From Deltaproteobacteria bacterium (GTDB lineage Bacteria; Desulfobacterota; DSM-4660; Desulfatiglandales; Desulfatiglandaceae), in the NCBI GenBank assembly GCA_018644785.1, contig JABGPV010000033.1:1-26769 (forward strand): 26,769 nt of DNA, in the 5' to 3' direction. Below, piece after piece: positions 7,365 through 13,677 of the stretch. The notes under the pieces were generated by a model that saw only the letters and a program-made list of their open reading frames with translations, had not been told where the DNA came from and ran no database searches. Positions within the stretch are counted from its first letter, which is position 1, and each line of letters starts with the position of its first letter. Both the position numbers and the translations under genes were made by a program.

Positions 7365-8642
7365 TCACTTCAGCGGAATATCGATCCGGTGAAGTCCCGG
7401 TGTCTTTTCGCTGAAGTTCGACAGGTACAGGCCCGACTTACCGGGAGTAACCGCGGCGATGGCGGTCACACGGGTCTGGTAGTGCGACGTGAACCACAGC
7501 GGTGTCGAGGCATCCGGGCTGAGCAACAAGAGACTATTAGTGGGAGCGAGGCTGATCAACTGAGGGTGTTTCATCAGGAACGGTTTGACCTCGGGGTTGG
7601 CGTGGGCCCAGGTCAGTTGCGGACCACGTTCTGCAATGAAGGTGACCCAGATCCGGCCCTTCGAATCCCTGCGCATCCCGTCTGCCAGTCCCGGCAGATC
7701 TTTCCAGAGCACTTCGCTCTCACCTGCTTTGGCGCCGCCGAGGTGGACGCGGTGGAGTTGGAACCGCGCATTGTCGGTCAACAAAACTGACTCTTCGAGT
7801 CCTTTTCCGTCACCCTCCATCAGGATGCCGTCGGTGAACGCGTAGCCGTTTGCGACCAGCCCCACCGTCTGGTCCTCCGCATCATACATCCAGAGACGTC
7901 CACTATTGCCGAGCATGACCACCGTGCCTATGCTGCCGGGGCCGCCCATCGTCGCGCCGTCGGCCACGTACGACTCGGTGAAGTAAACACGTTTGCCGTC
8001 CGCACTGACGGCGGCGTCATTGCAAATAGCAAGCAGCCTGCTGTTCGACTCGTCGAGCGAATCCACGCGCACGCGCTGCTGTTTATCTGTGGCAAAGACC
8101 GTCGGTTTCGAGGCGTCCGCCGAGTGAGGCACCCGCGTCACCAGCGCGGTCACTTCCTTGGTGGCGAGATCCAAGGTGTGCAATCCGACCTTCTCGCCCT
8201 CCGGATAGGTTTCCCCGCCGCGTCGAGAATTCGTAGTAATGATCTTGGTCTTTTCCCCGGGTATCCGATGGAGGCCGGCAGCCATCACCGGGACGTCGAC
8301 GAAACGCTCTGCCTTTTCTTTTTTCAGATCCACTTTCCAGATCCATCCGTCCCGCCCGGTAGCGTAGGCAATTCCCAAATCTTCCTCCAGCAGAACGTCG
8401 TCGTAGCCCTCGAGTTCCGGCGCGATGGTATGCACGGTATCGTAGATGAAGTCCCCATCTGTCTTGACATCGAGAATGGATTGGGGAATAGGGCCGACGA
8501 CAAATTTCGGTGGAATCTGCTGATCGGTTTTTGCGCTCTGGCCAAGGACCGGTCTCGGCGCGCTCGCCAACCCTATGGCCATCACGATCATCAAGCCAGC
8601 GAGCTTGAATATCGGCAACTTGTTTCGTCTTTTTCTTAACAT
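7365..8642 (-). CDS. Exported SMP-30/gluconolactonase/strictosidine synthase-like beta-propeller protein
   Basis: The 425-residue protein opens with a basic segment and a hydrophobic core (LAGLMIVMAIGLASA) followed by a probable cleavage near VLGQ, so it is likely periplasmic. The body shows propeller repeats: EEDLGIAYATGRDGWIWKVD, NDAAVSADGKRVYFTES, VANGYAFTDGILMEGDG and GLADGMRRDSKGRIWVTF. The NDAAVSADGKRVYFTES block resembles the strictosidine synthase/SMP-30 signature around a metal-binding Asn. Members act as lactonases or esterases, and many are unassigned. TAGGAGA precedes the ATG. In this operon it lies between an SDR and an aconitase X, which would suit a lactone-opening step. Its export signal means it would act outside the cytoplasm, unlike those neighbours. 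Confidence 0.75.
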   Translation of the reverse strand: MLRKRRNKLPIFKLAGLMIVMAIGLASAPRPVLGQSAKTDQQIPPKFVVGPIPQSILDVKTDGDFIYDTVHTIAPELEGYDDVLLEEDLGIAYATGRDGWIWKVDLKKEKAERFVDVPVMAAGLHRIPGEKTKIITTNSRRGGETYPEGEKVGLHTLDLATKEVTALVTRVPHSADASKPTVFATDKQQRVRVDSLDESNSRLLAICNDAAVSADGKRVYFTESYVADGATMGGPGSIGTVVMLGNSGRLWMYDAEDQTVGLVANGYAFTDGILMEGDGKGLEESVLLTDNARFQLHRVHLGGAKAGESEVLWKDLPGLADGMRRDSKGRIWVTFIAERGPQLTWAHANPEVKPFLMKHPQLISLAPTNSLLLLSPDASTPLWFTSHYQTRVTAIAAVTPGKSGLYLSNFSEKTPGLHRIDIPLK

Positions 8643-8727
8643 TTTGATTCTCCTAAACTATACGTTTACGTTTTTGATGGAAAAATATAAACTATGTTTG
8701 GATATACCAATAACCAACAGTCTTGAT

Positions 8728-8847
8728 TCACACCCCCGGCTCCTTGATGCCAAAGTGCGCCATCGCCCCGTGAATCAGGATCTGCTCGTCCTGGCGCAAG
8801 CCAAGACGAGCCATCCCATCAAAGATTATGCGGCACCAAGATTCCAT
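8728..8847 (-). CDS. 39-residue ORF in frame after the SDR stop codon
   Basis: Twelve bases after the SDR TAA there is an ATG that opens 39 codons in the same frame (MESWCRIIFDGMARLGLRQD at the start, HFGIKEPGV at the end). GAGAG lies just before it. Codon use is similar to the surrounding genes. It could be a small protein, a remnant of a longer gene, or a readthrough tail. No family recognised. Confidence 0.4.
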   Translation of the reverse strand: MESWCRIIFDGMARLGLRQDEQILIHGAMAHFGIKEPGV

Positions 8848-8859
8848 ATCAGCTCTCGT

Positions 8860-9651
8860 TTAATTCCCGTTCCAGCCACCGCTCATGTTCAAGAACTGCG
8901 CCGCATAGTAGTTGCACCCGCCATCGAGCAGAGCGGCCGCGAGGTGCGCCACTTCTTCGGGTTTGCCCAGGCGGCGCATGGGGATATCCTTCGTCGCCTC
9001 AGCCAACGCTTCGGGGGTTGTCACGCCAAGGGTGTTCCTGTAGCCAGGATAGTCCAGGAAATTGGTGCCCATGCCGTTGACGGTGACGCCATGTTTCGCG
9101 ACGTCTAGAGCGCACTGATTGATCAGGTACTTCGCAGCCGCACGGGTTGCGCCGTAGGGGGCGATGTTCGGGAAGTCCTTCGCGCCGGTCGCGCTGACTT
9201 CGATCAGGACCTGACCCGATCCTTGCGCAACCAAGGGCGGAACGAGCGCCTGCAACGCGTACTGCGTCGAGAGCGTGTTGCCTGCCGCACTATCCATGAG
9301 TTCCTTCGCGGTCGTCTTCTGCCAGTTGCCGACGATGTGGACACCCGGGCGAACAAACGCCGAATCGAACCCGCCGAAGACTTCCATTGCACGATCGACC
9401 AGCTTTTGCACGCGGCCCTCCGCGTTCACGTCGTCGATCTCAAGCACCTCGACCTGCCCGCCCATCGCCTTCAGTTCTGCGACCAGGTTGGGTGCGGAAG
9501 TCTCAGCGCCCTCGATGACTACATTGGGATCACTGATCACCAAATCGTGACCACGCTCGGCAAGCTTCCTTGCCAAAAACGGTCCAATATGTTGTGCCGT
9601 ATCCGTGATGAGTGCGACGCGCCGTTCTCTGGTTTTCGTTGCATTAGCCAT
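8860..9651 (-). CDS. Divergent short-chain dehydrogenase/reductase (SDR) family protein
   Basis: The 263-residue length, Rossmann-like opening and C-terminal FLNMSGGWNGN are those of a classical SDR. Key motifs are altered. The cofactor motif TGxxxGIG reads TDTAQHIG (16-23), the NNAG position reads FVRPGV, and the catalytic YxxxK reads Tyr166-GAT-Arg170. The catalytic serine is kept (Ser153 in EVSATGA). AAAGGAGA precedes the ATG. If active it would be an NAD(P)-dependent cytoplasmic oxidoreductase, but the losses also suit a changed cofactor pocket or a non-catalytic role. It lies in the AcnX operon between HAD and SMP-30-like genes. Confidence 0.8.
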   Translation of the reverse strand: MANATKTRERRVALITDTAQHIGPFLARKLAERGHDLVISDPNVVIEGAETSAPNLVAELKAMGGQVEVLEIDDVNAEGRVQKLVDRAMEVFGGFDSAFVRPGVHIVGNWQKTTAKELMDSAAGNTLSTQYALQALVPPLVAQGSGQVLIEVSATGAKDFPNIAPYGATRAAAKYLINQCALDVAKHGVTVNGMGTNFLDYPGYRNTLGVTTPEALAEATKDIPMRRLGKPEEVAHLAAALLDGGCNYYAAQFLNMSGGWNGN

Positions 9652-9713
9652 GATAAATCTCCTTTTGTTGTTTGATTTGTGTTTTGCCGCCCATAAGGCA
9701 ACGTTCCTGCTAA

Positions 9714-9829
9714 CTATTCCATGAAACCATAGATGCCATACATCTCGTAGCCCCTACTGCCGCGAAGCCGCTGTTGTTGAGCACGAAGATCAACGGTATG
9801 CTCAACTACTGTCGGTTTAGTTCAGGCAT
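9714..9829 (-). pseudogene. Mini-ORF (about 38 aa) split by a one-base frame offset, or leader peptide
   Basis: AGGAGG sits ideally before the ATG at 9829, but the frame stops after seven codons (MPELNRQ, TAG). In the -1 frame, coding-like sequence continues without interruption through LRAQQQRLRGSRGYEMYGIY to a TAG at 9714, ending GFME. The joined product would be about 38 residues. A perfect 8-base stem-loop (9776-9806) starts at the last base of the stop codon. Possible readings are a lost base, recoding by frameshift (no classical slippery heptamer seen), or a regulatory leader peptide. No known peptide family is recognised. Confidence 0.4.
9776..9806 (-). promoter_or_regulatory. Stem-loop abutting the mini-ORF stop codon
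   Basis: GTTGAGCA (9776-9783) and TGCTCAAC (9799-9806) pair perfectly over a 15-base loop. On the minus-strand transcript the stem begins at the last base of the TAG that closes the seven-codon frame. That is the position of a frameshift stimulator or an attenuator-type structure, though neither is shown. Confidence 0.55.
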
Positions 9830-9926
9830 GTTTATTTCCTCCTGTTGCTTAGATTATTGAACCGATTAAAGAGGCCGGCACAGATGCGACCAAAAGCCTC
9901 ATACGAAAAACGGGCAAAAAATTAGT

Positions 9927-10880
9927 TTAAATTCCCTCAAAAGCAAAGACACGTTTCCAGTCATTCTTCATATCCACAATAATCCAGCCATTGGCCTCCG
10001 CCTGGCCTAGGGCTTTGTCCAGCGTACCGACGTAGCTTTTGCGATCGTAGGCAAACTCGCGATCCCCATCGGTGTGGTGCAGGAAAAGCCCCAGGCGGCG
10101 GCCTGCGGCTCCCGTGGTGTATTCGATCATCTGCATATCGCCGTCGGAATTGCCGAAAGCCAGGATCGGGCGACGTCCGATGTGATCATAAATACCCACC
10201 GGCTTGGCGGCCTTATCGTCGAAAAAATTAATTTTCGCACTACGGACAAGGTCCCCCTTACCGTCCTTGATCTGGAATTCGGAAACAACACTGGAACCGA
10301 CAACCTGCCATGGTGGAAGACCATAAACCTCTTCCGTGATCGGGCGCATGAATGCCATGCCGCCACCGGAAACGATGAAGGTCTTAAATCCGTGGGCCCG
10401 CAGGTAAGCGAGCAGCTCAAGCTGCGGTTGATAGACGCATTCGATATAGGGTCGCTTGAACTTCTCATGCTGGGTGGTCCTCAACCACTGGCCGGCTTTC
10501 TCGGCATACTCAGTGGCAGTCACACCGGAGTGAGCCGCAAGCGTAATCTCTATTAATCCCTTCACTCCGGCAGCACCGACGGTTTTCATATCGCCTTCCA
10601 ACAGTGCCTTGAAAGGCTGCTTGGTTTTCCACTCCGGGTGTTTCGGCACAAGCTCCTTGACGCGATCGGCGGCGAAAAAAAGCTGGGTATACAGAGGATA
10701 TTCGACCCACAAGGTGCCGTCGTTATCAAAGGTGGCGATGCGCTCCTCGGGCGGGACATAGTCCTTGCCGCCCTTTTCGACCACTGACTGCACAAATTGA
10801 ACAATTGCCGACTTGGCCGGTCCTTCAGCCCATGAAGACAGCGGATCATCCGCTTTGGCGGATGCTGGTCTTTTTTTCAT
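9927..10880 (-). CDS. HAD superfamily phosphatase-like hydrolase
   Basis: The 317-residue protein carries HAD motif I at FDNDGTLW (nucleophile Asp52, acid/base Asp54), motif II at IVSGGG (Ser171), a lysine near 223 in FFDDKAAKP, and motif III at FGNSDGDMQM (Asp246/Asp248). The cap and overall sequence match a widespread family of about 320-residue HAD hydrolases of unknown physiological substrate. AAGGAGG precedes the ATG at 10880. An in-frame upstream ATG at 10934 lies inside the repeated leader (10904-11153) and has no ribosome site, so it was not used. No signal peptide: it acts in the cytoplasm, probably as a phosphomonoesterase. It is the first gene of the AcnX operon. Confidence 0.88.
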   Translation of the reverse strand: MKKRPASAKADDPLSSWAEGPAKSAIVQFVQSVVEKGGKDYVPPEERIATFDNDGTLWVEYPLYTQLFFAADRVKELVPKHPEWKTKQPFKALLEGDMKTVGAAGVKGLIEITLAAHSGVTATEYAEKAGQWLRTTQHEKFKRPYIECVYQPQLELLAYLRAHGFKTFIVSGGGMAFMRPITEEVYGLPPWQVVGSSVVSEFQIKDGKGDLVRSAKINFFDDKAAKPVGIYDHIGRRPILAFGNSDGDMQMIEYTTGAAGRRLGLFLHHTDGDREFAYDRKSYVGTLDKALGQAEANGWIIVDMKNDWKRVFAFEGI

Positions 10881-10903
10881 AACGTCCTCCTTGCTAAAGG
10901 TTC

Positions 10904-11153
10904 TGGGTTCGGTCATCGCGTTTGAGTTGACCATACATATTTTCAGTCGTGGAAAAAACCTCCAAAAAGTAGTGAAAAAGGAGGGTTTTTATAATATATA
11001 CCTGTAAAAGGGACTGAAAAAGGAGGGGATGGGAAGGGAAAGATTAGAGATCAGAGGTCAGTCAGGGACGTAAGGAATGAACTGAGGGTAGAGGGTACTT
11101 GGAAATGGACAGGTATCCTCAAATCAGCGGTGGGAGAGGATACCCAGGGTTTC
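10904..11153 (-). repeat. Leader repeat copy R1 (upstream of HAD gene)
   Basis: This 250-base stretch is closely similar to 13409-13677 (R2), and part of it to 21866-21991 (R3, inverted). Read toward the HAD gene it contains GAGGATACC/GGTATCCTC arms (11112-11120/11136-11144), a CCCTCC/GGAGG hairpin with flanking A and T tracts (10953-10990), and a GGTCA-N12-TGACC dyad (10911-10932). It ends 24 bases before the HAD start codon. Its far end forms the last codons of the RAYT remnant. Confidence 0.8.
10953..10990. terminator. Terminator-like A/T-flanked hairpin in R1
   Basis: AAAAAACCTCC pairs with GGAGGGTTTTT over a 16-base loop, giving a U-tract after the stem on either strand. Equivalent hairpins occur at 13456-13493 and 21906-21943. 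It may terminate read-through or act as an attenuator in the leader of the following gene. Confidence 0.5.
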
Positions 11154-11264
11154 GAGAAACATCTTCCGGTCTTCATCGTCATAGAAGACACCACGCCCCT
11201 CGTTTCCCCGCGAAAGGACATGGTAATAGGCACCATCATATTGGATTCTCCAGGGTCTCGCCAT
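11124..11264 (-). pseudogene. RAYT (REP-associated tyrosine transposase, Y1_Tnp) N-terminal remnant
   Basis: MARPWRIQYDGAYYHVLSRG followed by NEGRGVFYDDEDRKMFLETL is the classic start of IS200-like REP-associated transposases. Only 46 codons remain of a family usually about 150-300 residues long, and the HUH and catalytic tyrosine regions are missing. AGGAAAG precedes the ATG. The last residues, ETLGILSHR and stop, are identical to the end of the LuxR-type regulator at 13648 because both come from the leader repeat. The fragment is thus a chimera joined at the repeat edge and cannot be active. Confidence 0.8.
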
Positions 11265-11316
11265 CTTTCCTACTCCCTGATTGCTGTATTTCAAAATGCA
11301 CCATATACATAACAAT

Positions 11317-11466
11317 TCACAAATCAAGATGTGACCCCAAAAGTTTTCCAAGTTCCACCTTGCAACCTTCGGCTATTGACTGAACAAGGTTCTCACCAGT
11401 GGCTGCATTGATGAAAAGCAGCGACATAATACCAAACGCAATCAAACCAATCAGTGTTCGTTTCAT
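11317..11466 (-). CDS. Small secreted protein or truncated cysteine-rich-repeat protein, 49 aa
   Basis: AAGGAGGAGAGG precedes the ATG. The product MKRTLIGLIAFGIMSLLFIN plus AATGENLVQSIAEGCKVELG has a clean Sec signal peptide with cleavage likely near AATG. The mature part is only about 25 residues (ending LLGSHLDL). Its VxxxxxGCxxEL start resembles bacterial cysteine-rich (GLG1-like) repeat proteins, which are longer, so truncation next to the RAYT remnant is plausible. It follows the sulfatase by 92 bases. Confidence 0.55.
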   Translation of the reverse strand: MKRTLIGLIAFGIMSLLFINAATGENLVQSIAEGCKVELGKLLGSHLDL

Positions 11467-11493
11467 TTTCCTCTCCTCCTTATTGTTTTGAGG

Positions 11494-11524
11494 CCGCCAT
11501 TCGACAAAAAGCGCTGAATGGCGG
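11494..11524 (-). promoter_or_regulatory. Perfect 9-bp stem-loop after the sulfatase gene
   Basis: CCGCCATTC (11494-11502) and GAATGGCGG (11516-11524) pair over a 13-base loop, 34 bases past the sulfatase stop on the minus-strand transcript and just before the small secreted protein's ribosome site. No T-tract follows in that direction, so it is more likely an intercistronic structure than a strong terminator. Confidence 0.55.
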
Positions 11525-11558
11525 GAACGGTTATTTTAAGAGCAACCCCAGTGATTGC

Positions 11559-13160
11559 CTACTTGAGAGGGACCGCCTGAAGCATTTTAAAGGCGTCACC
11601 AATGGTAAACGATCCGGCCTTCATCCGCGGTGGATATTCCTTGAACGTTGCCAGAAACTTACCGACAACATCCGGGAGTGGATAGAGTATCCATGCATGA
11701 TCTATGTACCAGTCCCAATAGGTGTTCGAAGTGATGGTGGCTTGCTCGTAAGGATCTGTCCGCAGGTTGAAAATGTAGGGCATGCGCAGACCCCTGAACT
11801 TCCGCTGCCAGATCTCCAGGGTTCCTTCCTGGTCCTGGACCATGAAGTGCACCTTCCAGTTGTTGTAACGCAAGGCCATCAAGTCTCCGTCGTCAGAAAA
11901 ATAGAAGAACTCCTTGCGTGGCCCTTCCTTCTCCTGGCCCGTCAGGTACGGGAGGAAGTTATAACCATCCAGATGGACCTTATACTTCTTGCCGTCCGCT
12001 TTGTAGCCCTTCAGGAGTTTTTCCTTGACTTGCGGTTCGCCTGCGGCGGCGATCAGCGTCGGCAGCCAGTCGAGGTGCGAAATGATCTCGTTGGAGACCG
12101 TGCCGGCCTTGATCTTACCGGGCCAGCGCGCAAACGAGGGTACGCGGTAGGCGCCTTCCCAACCGGTATTTTTCTCGTTGCGGAAGGGCGACGTGCCTGC
12201 ATCTGGCCAGGAATTCCTGTGCGGCCCGTTATCCGTGCTGTAAAGAACAATGGTGTTGTCGGCGATACCGAGTTCATCAATGAGGTCCAGAATGGATCCG
12301 ACGTTCTTGTCGTGATCGATCATGGCATCGTGATACTCGCTCTGCGCGATACCGGACTGCCCCATGCTCTCGGGCTTGGCATGCGTCCGGAAATGCATGT
12401 GGGTGAAGTTGATCCAGGTAAAGAAAGTCTTTCCGGCTTTATGTTGGCGCTTTATGAAGTCCTGGGCCCGTTCAGCGATTTCATCGTCGACGGTCTCCAT
12501 ACGCTTCTTGGTCAGCGGGCCGGTATCCTTGCAGACCTGCTTTCCCATTTTCCCGGCGCGAGGGTCGGTGGTCGGGTCGTCCTTGTCGCTCGCCACGCAA
12601 TCCAGAACACCGCGAGGACCGTATTTCTTCAGGAACTCAGGGTCCTTGGGGTAATCACGCTGTTCAGGCTCTTCCGATGCATTCAGGTGATACAGGGAGC
12701 CATAGAACTCGTCGAAACCGTGTACCGTGGGCAGGTGTTCGTTGCGGTCCCCCAGGTGGTTCTTGCCGAACTGGCCTGTCACATAGCCCTGCTGCTTCAT
12801 CAGGGTGGCGATGGTCGGATCCTCTGCGCTGATGCCCTGCTTGGCGCCCGGCATGCCGACCTTGCTCAATCCCGTGCGGAACACGGACTGGCCCGTGAGG
12901 AAGGACGAGCGACCTGCGGTGCAGCTCTGATCGGCGTAGGCGTCGGTGAACAGTATGCCTTCTTTCGCGACACGGTCGATGTTGGGCGTATGGTACCCCA
13001 TCATCCCTTTCGAGTACTCACTGATGTTGGTGCGGCCGATGTCATCGCCCCAAATCACGACGATGTTGGGTTTGTCGATTTTCGCGGATGCGGTGCCGGA
13101 AGACAAACAAAGCCCGAACAGCAGTAGTGCAAAGATAACCCTGATGATTTTCCTTTGCAT
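11559..13160 (-). CDS. Exported arylsulfatase-type sulfatase (formylglycine, Cys type)
   Basis: The 533-residue protein has a Sec signal peptide (cleavage near TASA, residue 26), then the sulfatase start PNIVVIWGDDIG with metal-binding aspartates 39-40. The formylglycine motif is CTAGR (Cys80 to Arg84), a CxAxR variant of the canonical CxPxR. Further family blocks are TGQFGKNHLGD, YSTDNGPHRNSWPDAGTSPF and GWEGAYRVPSFARWPGKI. The cysteine must be converted to formylglycine by a maturase encoded elsewhere. The enzyme hydrolyses sulfate esters in the periplasm or outside the cell; the substrate cannot be read from sequence. AAGGAGA precedes the ATG. Leader repeat R2 lies upstream, then the signalling operon, which may control it. 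Confidence 0.92.
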   Translation of the reverse strand: MQRKIIRVIFALLLFGLCLSSGTASAKIDKPNIVVIWGDDIGRTNISEYSKGMMGYHTPNIDRVAKEGILFTDAYADQSCTAGRSSFLTGQSVFRTGLSKVGMPGAKQGISAEDPTIATLMKQQGYVTGQFGKNHLGDRNEHLPTVHGFDEFYGSLYHLNASEEPEQRDYPKDPEFLKKYGPRGVLDCVASDKDDPTTDPRAGKMGKQVCKDTGPLTKKRMETVDDEIAERAQDFIKRQHKAGKTFFTWINFTHMHFRTHAKPESMGQSGIAQSEYHDAMIDHDKNVGSILDLIDELGIADNTIVLYSTDNGPHRNSWPDAGTSPFRNEKNTGWEGAYRVPSFARWPGKIKAGTVSNEIISHLDWLPTLIAAAGEPQVKEKLLKGYKADGKKYKVHLDGYNFLPYLTGQEKEGPRKEFFYFSDDGDLMALRYNNWKVHFMVQDQEGTLEIWQRKFRGLRMPYIFNLRTDPYEQATITSNTYWDWYIDHAWILYPLPDVVGKFLATFKEYPPRMKAGSFTIGDAFKMLQAVPLK

Positions 13161-13363
13161 GGCAATCTCTCCTTTCTTTAAGTGTAAAATGGTTACTCGT
13201 TTTGGGATCTTCTACTTCACCGGGAATGAGCCTACAATGCTCGCAGTTCCGGTTTAGGTTGACTATTATTTTGGAAAAACAACTACAGTTGCAGGCGTAA
13301 TTGCCATTCGGCCCCGTTGTCCGGTCTAAAAACATTGTAGAATGCCTGAATCTGACCATTGAT
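13161..13363. other. Sulfatase upstream region between the start codon and repeat R2
   Basis: No gene is supported here. The minus-strand frame running through it (start at 13437) is a continuation of the leader repeat, is out of frame with the sulfatase and has poor composition. It is the likely promoter or 5' untranslated region of the sulfatase gene; no convincing -35/-10 pair could be fixed by eye. Confidence 0.4.
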
Positions 13364-13677
13364 GGGTTGGTTTTGCTACGGTTTTTCCAACTGCTTGAGA
13401 TACACGATGGGTCGGTCATCGCGTTTAGGCTGACCATATATTATCGCGGTCGTGGAAAAAACCTCCAAAAAGTAGTGAAAAAGGAGGGTTTTTAGAATAT
13501 ATACCTGTAAAAGGGACTGGAAAAGGAGGGGATGGGAATGGAAATATTAGAGATCAGAAGGCAGAGGTCAGAGATCAGTGGTCAGTCAGGGACGTAAGGA
13601 ATGAACCGAGGGTGGAGGGTACTTGGAGATGGACAGGTATCCTCAAATCATCGGTGGGAGAGGATACCCAGGGTTTC
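13364..13677 (-). repeat. Leader repeat copy R2 (upstream of sulfatase gene, overlaps regulator 3' end)
   Basis: Bases 13409-13677 align with R1, and 13364-13535 with R3. It keeps the GGTATCCTC/GAGGATACC arms (13636-13644/13660-13668), the A/T-flanked CCTCC/GGAGG hairpin (13456-13493) and GGTCA-N12-TGACC (13414-13435). Compared with R1 it has a short internal AGAGGTCAGAGATCAG-type expansion near 13560. Its upstream edge supplies the last codons and stop of the LuxR-type regulator gene. Confidence 0.8.

Noticed and set aside
9714..9829. PqqA or mycofactocin-type precursor peptide
   Set aside because: The tail has Tyr and Gly but not the PqqA Glu-x-x-x-Tyr motif or the mycofactocin C-terminal Val-Tyr, and no radical SAM gene lies in the window.
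10881..10934. Longer HAD protein starting at 10934
   Set aside because: The extra 18 codons lie partly in repeat R1 and lack a ribosome site, whereas AAGGAGG sits directly before the ATG at 10880.
11454..13127. 557-codon plus-strand frame opposite the sulfatase
   Set aside because: It is an antisense shadow; the sulfatase has a signal peptide, CTAGR motif and ribosome site.
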